A stretch of DNA of 64,000 nt, taken from positions 62,001-126,000 of the forward strand of contig CAJTLT010000003.1 of NCBI GenBank assembly GCA_910577375.1. Direction: 5' to 3'. Below the pieces are notes generated by a model. The model did no database searches and was not told the origin of the DNA. It saw only the letters and a program-made list of their open reading frames with translations. The position numbers and the translations under genes were made by a program. Positions 60,370 to 64,000 of the stretch are shown in pieces (within the stretch, counting starts at the first letter, position 1; the number at the start of each line of letters is the position of its first letter). Origin of the DNA: an uncultured Christensenella sp. Its GTDB lineage: Bacteria; Bacillota; Clostridia; Christensenellales; Borkfalkiaceae.

Positions 60370-60978
60370 TTAAAGCAAATGCTTTCTTATTGCCTTTATC
60401 GCCTGGTCGGCAATCAGCCTTGAACCGCGGTGCGTAGGGTGAACGCCGTCTTCGGAATATTCGGAATAAGGAATACTTTCCGCAAGCCCTTTGAACATTT
60501 CGTCGTAAGCGACAAATTCGTCAGCGTATTTCAAAGCAAGCTTGTTAATAACGGCAAGCTCTTCGTTAAAAAGTTTGCGCATGCGCAGTTTATCTGGCGC
60601 GGGGAGCAAAAACGGCTCGAGAAAAATTACAACCGCCCCCTCTTTTTTGAGCTTTTTCAAAAGTTCTTTTAAATCGGCTTCGAATTTTTTCAAATCGAGC
60701 GGTTTATCGTTTTTAAAGTGATGTATTACGTTGTTTATACCGACCATAATTACAACCGCGTCTGGCTTAAGAGCTATTACGTCGCTATCGACGCGCGCCA
60801 AAAGGTCGCCCGCCTCGTCGCCCGATAACCCTTTGTTTATAAGTTCGATATCCGTATCGGGATAAATAGGGCGGAGCTTGTCCGCCAGAATTTTAACGTA
60901 TCCGTTACCAAGCGAATTTGCGTCGTTTCTGTCCCTTCCGCAATCGGTGATAGAATCCCCGAAAAACACAATTTTCAT
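60370..60978 (-). CDS. SGNH/GDSL-family hydrolase
   Basis: 202 residues. Block I FFGDSITDCGRDR (nucleophile Ser), block II NKGLSGDEAGDL (Gly oxyanion), block III VVIMVGINNVIHHF (Asn) and block V DGVHPTHRG (Asp and His). Cytoplasmic, no signal peptide. The group includes esterases, acetylhydrolases and lysophospholipases; substrate unknown. It shares a direction with the following small membrane protein gene. Confidence 0.92.
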   Translation of the reverse strand: MKIVFFGDSITDCGRDRNDANSLGNGYVKILADKLRPIYPDTDIELINKGLSGDEAGDLLARVDSDVIALKPDAVVIMVGINNVIHHFKNDKPLDLKKFEADLKELLKKLKKEGAVVIFLEPFLLPAPDKLRMRKLFNEELAVINKLALKYADEFVAYDEMFKGLAESIPYSEYSEDGVHPTHRGSRLIADQAIKAIRKHLL

Positions 60979-60997
60979 AATTTCCCCTTCCTTAAAT

Positions 60998-61552
60998 TCA
61001 ATAAAGACCGGCTTCGCCCGAAAGCTCAGCGCTTTGCTCCGCCGCCTTTATATTTTTCTTTCTTTTATCTTTTTTGAGTTCGTATACAACGCGCGCCGCA
61101 ATAACCGCCGCGCCGCCAACAGTAAAAAACACCGTAATAAGAATGTTTGAAATATAGCCCCATTCCGTGTCGCGCTGCGCCGTGCAAAGAGAACCGCTTA
61201 TAACAAGATTGATTTTATCCCCAACGTGTTCTTCACCGATCTTTTTTGCGGTATCGGCAGCGTATCGGTGCGGCGTTGTTGCCGTTTCCGCAAAATAAGC
61301 TTTGCCTGTTTTCGGGTCGTTATACTTGCAAACGAAATAAATCGTATATGCTCCTCTGCTTGACGACGAGCCGCTACTATTACCGCCGCGGAGATAATAT
61401 CGGACGACTTCTCCTTCAACCGTTTCGCCGTGCTTATAAAGACTTTCGGAGTTTAAGGTATTAAAAATATTCGCAAATCCCGCAATAAAAAACCACAATG
61501 CTATAACGGTAAAAATATTAAGAAAAATTTTAAAAGCCTTGTTCCGTTTCAT
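60998..61552 (-). CDS. DUF3592-like two-helix membrane protein
   Basis: 184 residues. Helices at about 9-31 and 134-155 flank an exterior beta domain with ETVEGEVVRYYLRGG, YTIYFVCKYNDPKTGKAYFAE and VGDKINLVISGSLC, the same layout as the three genes at 31.3-33.5 kb, though sequence similarity is low. A basic then acidic cytoplasmic tail follows. Starts 20 nt upstream of the SGNH gene, so they are probably co-transcribed. Function unknown. Confidence 0.65.
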   Translation of the reverse strand: MKRNKAFKIFLNIFTVIALWFFIAGFANIFNTLNSESLYKHGETVEGEVVRYYLRGGNSSGSSSSRGAYTIYFVCKYNDPKTGKAYFAETATTPHRYAADTAKKIGEEHVGDKINLVISGSLCTAQRDTEWGYISNILITVFFTVGGAAVIAARVVYELKKDKRKKNIKAAEQSAELSGEAGLY

Positions 61553-61641
61553 TGAAATTATTTTATCACACGCAATAGCCTTTTTGCAAGCACGGCGGAA
61601 AATTTGTTAACCCCAATTTTAAAAAAACGTGAAATAATGTT

Positions 61642-61670
61642 TTGACAAACGCATAATATTATGATATATT
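61642..61670 (+). promoter_or_regulatory. Promoter of tRNA-Ser
   Basis: TTGACA (61642-61647), 17 nt, TATATT (61665-61670), 24 nt before the mature tRNA. Confidence 0.8.
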
Positions 61671-61694
61671 TAGTAAGCATATTTAATACTTTGA

Positions 61695-61785
61695 GCGGAA
61701 GTACCCAAGCGGCTCAAGGGGCTCCCCTGCTAAGGGAGTAGTACGGGAAACCGTAGCAAGGGTTCAAATCCCTTCTTCCGCGCCA
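61695..61785 (+). tRNA. tRNA-Ser (anticodon GCT)
   Basis: 91 nt with encoded CCA. Acceptor GCGGAAG/CTTCCGC, discriminator G, long variable arm (TACGGGAAACCGTA) as in serine tRNAs, anticodon stem CTCCC/GGGAG with loop CTGCTAA giving GCT. T-arm AAGGGTTCAAATCCCTT. Confidence 0.97.
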
Positions 61786-61802
61786 CCTGCACGGTGCACG
61801 AA

Positions 61803-61838
61803 AAATCGGACAGTCTTTTTCGGACTGTCCGATTTTTT
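61803..61838. terminator. Terminator after tRNA-Ser, overlapping the end of the IS remnant
   Basis: AAATCGGACAGTC/GACTGTCCGATTT stem with 7-nt loop and TTTTTT. Confidence 0.85.
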
Positions 61839-62484
61839 ACTTGCTAAAATACTCAATTTCTTTCTGATTCGGAGTCATATTCCCAAGACTTTCATGCGGA
61901 CAATAGTTATTATAAAAGTCCATATATTTGCTAATCTTCATCTTTAAATCAAGAAAATCTTCAAATTGTCCACAGTTTATTTCCTCTTTCTTTAACCGTG
62001 AAAAGAACGACTCAACAACTGCATTATCATACGGATTGTATGCTTTTGAACACGATTGCTTTACGCCGTAAAACCGTAATAACTCTTGATATTCGTGCGA
62101 TATATACTGTCCACCTCTATCACTATGAAAAGACAATCCCTTTGGTTGTCCACGCAATTCATAAGCATCGTTAAATGTGTTAATCACCAAATTGTTTGTG
62201 CATTGACCAGATAATCTATGTGCTATAATTTTTCTTGAAAATAAGTCAATTATTACGCAAAGATAAAAGTTCAATCTACCAGTTTTAATCTGCGTTATAT
62301 CTCCCACCCAAAACACGTTTGGTTTCTTTTGGGTAAACTCCCGATGTAATAAATGTGGTAAGCACGGACGCTTACTTTCCTGCTGAACGAAAACACGTTT
62401 TTTGCATTGCTTGCTTTTTAAATCCATTTCTTTCATTAGAGCACTGACTTTTTTCATTGAAACGCTTTCACCCATCATTGACAC
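61837..62484 (-). mobile_element. IS3-family (IS150-type) transposase, 5'-truncated remnant
   Basis: 215 residues of OrfB. The integrase core is intact: first Asp in FWVGDITQI, second Asp in SFHSDRGGQYIS, Glu in NAVVESFFSRLKKEE, with the HExxG-like tail (YNNYCPHESLGNMTPNQ). The N-terminal roughly 50-60 residues and the whole OrfA are missing; the frame begins in mid-domain (MGESVSMKKVSALMKEMDL) and the sequence beyond it is unrelated. It is therefore most likely inactive. Confidence 0.85.
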
Positions 62485-62644
62485 AAAGACACACGCAAAA
62501 AGAGCTTATAAAACTCCGCTGCGTGTGTCTTTTTCCATGCAAAATGTCCTTTTTGCGCAAGTTGACGCTTGCCATGACAGGATATGATTTTCTTTATCTT
62601 GCATTTCCCTGTTTCTGCATCAGACACAACAAAAAGAGCTTAAT
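62485..62644. other. Rearranged spacer next to the IS remnant
   Basis: Begins with a perfect 13-bp inverted repeat AAAGACACACGCA/TGCGTGTGTCTTT (62485-62497/62520-62532) ending in a T-run, like a terminator. CAAAAAGAGCTTA occurs at 62496-62508 and again at about 62630-62642, possibly a direct duplication from an insertion. No gene. Confidence 0.5.
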
Positions 62645-62673
62645 AAAAAAGCGGACGTCCGTCCGCTTTTTTA
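62645..62673. terminator. Terminator of the queuosine operon
   Basis: AAAAAGCGGACG/CGTCCGCTTTTT stem around a 2-nt centre, with TTTTTT on one side and AAAAAA on the other. Confidence 0.8.
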
Positions 62674-63165
62674 TTATCTGTTGTCGACTTTTTCGGGATA
62701 CATATCATGGTGCGAAAGCCTGTCCCATGCTACCTGTTCCCACTTGGTCCCCTTTTTGCCGTAGTTGCAATAGGGGTCTATGGAAATCCCTCCGCGGGGC
62801 AGAAATTTGCCCCATACTTCGATATATGCCGGATCCAGCAAATCAATAAGGTCGTTCATAATTATATTCACGCAATCCTCGTGAAAATCACCGCGATTTC
62901 TGAACCCGAAAAGATATAGCTTCAAAGACTTGCTTTCAACCATCTTTTCGCGCGGGACGTACGAAAGATAGACCGTGGCAAAATCGGGCTGACCCGTAAT
63001 GGGACAAAGGCTTGTGAATTCGGGACAGTTGAATTTTACGAAGTAATCCCTTCCGAGATGTTTGTTTGCAAATGTTTCCAAAACGGACGGATCGTAAGTC
63101 TGTGGATATTTAGTGTTGTTGTTCCCGAGCAGTGTAATACCTTCGTTCTGTTTCTCTCTTGGCAT
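62674..63165 (-). CDS. queF: NADPH-dependent 7-cyano-7-deazaguanine reductase
   Basis: 163 residues, the short unimodular type. EFTSLCPITGQPDFATVYLSYVP carries the nucleophilic Cys; ESKSLKLYLFGFRNRGDFHEDCVN has the substrate-binding Glu and His; FLPRGGISIDPYCNYG lies near the C-terminus. It reduces preQ0 to preQ1, the base inserted into tRNA for queuosine. It starts 1 nt after queC ends. Confidence 0.97.
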   Translation of the reverse strand: MPREKQNEGITLLGNNNTKYPQTYDPSVLETFANKHLGRDYFVKFNCPEFTSLCPITGQPDFATVYLSYVPREKMVESKSLKLYLFGFRNRGDFHEDCVNIIMNDLIDLLDPAYIEVWGKFLPRGGISIDPYCNYGKKGTKWEQVAWDRLSHHDMYPEKVDNR

Positions 63166-63166
63166 A

Positions 63167-63853
63167 TTATTCTCCTTTTATTGCAGGGTCTTCTATTCCG
63201 TTGGCTTTAAATGCCGCGGCGCGGTCGCGGCAAGTAGCACATACGCCGCAAGGTTTTTCGCCGCCCGAATAACAGCTCCAAGTATATTTATACGGAACGC
63301 CAAGTTCAAGCCCCTTTTTTACAACCTGAGATTTGTTTAAGTTCACAAAGGACGCAAGAATTTTAAGCTGTCCGCCGCTGCCCGTATAAATAGCTTCGCC
63401 CATCGCGGAATTGAACTTTTCGCTGCAATCTGGATAGGCGTTGCCCGCCGCATCGTCACTGTGCGCGCCGTAATATATCACCTCGCACCCGTGCGACAGC
63501 GCTACGCTTGCCGCCGCCGAAAGAAACAGTCCGTTTCTGAAAGGAACGTAGGTTGAAACGGGTTTGCCGCCCGTTACCGAAAGCTGTTCGGCATAGCTTT
63601 GCAGGGGTATATCGTTGGGCGAATCCGCCAAGAGCGAACAGTCCGAGCCTTCGAATATGACCGAAAGGTCAAGCCGCTTTAAATCAACGCCGTAAAAGCC
63701 GGCAACTTTTTGCGCTGCATCAAGCTCTTTGCTGTGTGTCTGTCCGTAGTAAACGGAAAGGGCGAAAACTTCCGCCGCGCCGTATTTTTGAACCGCCAGC
63801 CCGAGGCAAGTTGTGCTGTCCACGCCGCCGCTTAATAAAACAAGTGCTTTCAT
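63167..63853 (-). CDS. queC: 7-cyano-7-deazaguanine synthase
   Basis: 228 residues. ATP pyrophosphatase loop LVLLSGGVDSTTCLGLA at the start, YYGAHSDDAAGNAYPDCSEKF, and the C-terminal zinc site WSCYSGGEKPCGVCATCRDRAAAF. It converts carboxydeazaguanine to preQ0. Its ATG overlaps the stop of the preceding gene (ATGA). Confidence 0.97.
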   Translation of the reverse strand: MKALVLLSGGVDSTTCLGLAVQKYGAAEVFALSVYYGQTHSKELDAAQKVAGFYGVDLKRLDLSVIFEGSDCSLLADSPNDIPLQSYAEQLSVTGGKPVSTYVPFRNGLFLSAAASVALSHGCEVIYYGAHSDDAAGNAYPDCSEKFNSAMGEAIYTGSGGQLKILASFVNLNKSQVVKKGLELGVPYKYTWSCYSGGEKPCGVCATCRDRAAAFKANGIEDPAIKGE

Positions 63854-64000
63854 ACCCTATCCCCCAAAAGATTTTGCAAAGAAACGTCGTCTTTAAACGC
63901 GCCGAAATAAGTTTTGGTAACCGTTTTCGATGATACGTTTTTTATCCCGCGCGAGGTCATACAGCTGTGACAGCCTTCTATCCTGACGCCGACGTCGGGC
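63850..64000 (-). CDS. folE: GTP cyclohydrolase I, C-terminal part (5' end outside window)
   Basis: The last 49 codons are visible: DVGVRIEGCHSCMTSRGIKN, then SSKTVTKTYFGAF, matching the FolE end with the zinc-binding His/Cys region (H-x-C-M-x-x-R-G). It opens GTP to dihydroneopterin triphosphate, the first step toward preQ0, consistent with the downstream queC and queF. The operon order is thus folE, queC, queF, with any queD/queE genes outside the window. Confidence 0.92.
   Translation of the reverse strand, partial: PDVGVRIEGCHSCMTSRGIKNVSSKTVTKTYFGAFKDDVSLQNLLGDRV

Noticed and set aside
1..64000. CRISPR array, rRNA operon or prophage genes
   Set aside because: No regularly spaced short repeats, no rRNA-like sequence and no phage structural genes were seen.

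Overview
The window looks like a chromosomal segment of an anaerobic, low-to-medium-GC Gram-positive bacterium of the Clostridia. The reasons are the gene families present (Na+-type V-ATPase, rubrerythrin, Fe-S L-serine dehydratase, B12-dependent methionine synthase with a separate reactivation protein, SpoIIE-type phosphatase), the AGGAGG-type ribosome binding sites, and many sigma-A promoters of the form TTGACA-17-TATAAT. A gut Clostridia lineage is plausible, but the species cannot be named from the sequence alone.

Layout. 1-3.8 kb is the N-terminal part of a very large repetitive membrane-anchored protein on the minus strand. 4-18 kb is core chromosome: an O-antigen-ligase-like polymerase, a PLP homeostasis protein, a divergent Xre/DUF6809-like pair, the rpsF-ssb-rpsR operon, an anchored protein of unknown function, a CCA-adding-type enzyme divergent from a lipid kinase, a SpoIIE-type phosphatase, a two-component system, a PepV-like dipeptidase and a YiiX-like hydrolase, ending at tRNA-Arg(ACG). 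18.2-31.2 kb is an island-like stretch bounded by an imperfect 73-bp direct repeat whose left copy abuts the tRNA. It holds a cobalamin-riboswitch-controlled B12 capture/uptake pair, a methionine operon headed by an Rrf2 regulator (metB-type, patB-type, metF, MetH reactivation protein, metH), and a mobilization module (MobV/Pre-type relaxase, small ORF, Xre regulator, large serine recombinase, GNAT). 31.3-33.6 kb is a tandem family of DUF3592-like membrane proteins with a decayed third copy. 33.7-40.3 kb has a P-loop kinase, rubrerythrin, a membrane protein, a GH3 beta-glucosidase and a membrane-tethered NTN hydrolase. 40.4-48.9 kb is a nine-gene V-type ATPase operon whose K subunit carries the Na+-ligand residues. 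49-51.7 kb is a polar amino-acid ABC transporter behind sites resembling ARG boxes. 51.7-54 kb has a MATE transporter and a DUF3737 protein. 54.05-54.26 kb is a dense cluster of DnaA-box sequences. 54.3-58 kb is grpE-dnaK-dnaJ. 58-64 kb has a lipoprotein, L-serine dehydratase, an SGNH hydrolase, tRNA-Ser(GCT), an IS3-family remnant and the queuosine genes folE (partial), queC and queF.

How the genes fit together. The most coherent module is 18.4-26.2 kb. Homocysteine is made by transsulfuration enzymes, methyl groups come from MetF, and MetH needs cobalamin, which the adjacent riboswitch-controlled DUF4430 lipoprotein plus ECF S component probably captures. Two similar promoter-leader-terminator units flank this module and may encode two related small RNAs of about 75 nt. 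Other items worth a second look are the DnaA-box cluster, divergent promoters sharing one palindromic -35 box with an apparently leaderless cca, and the ARG-box-like sites.
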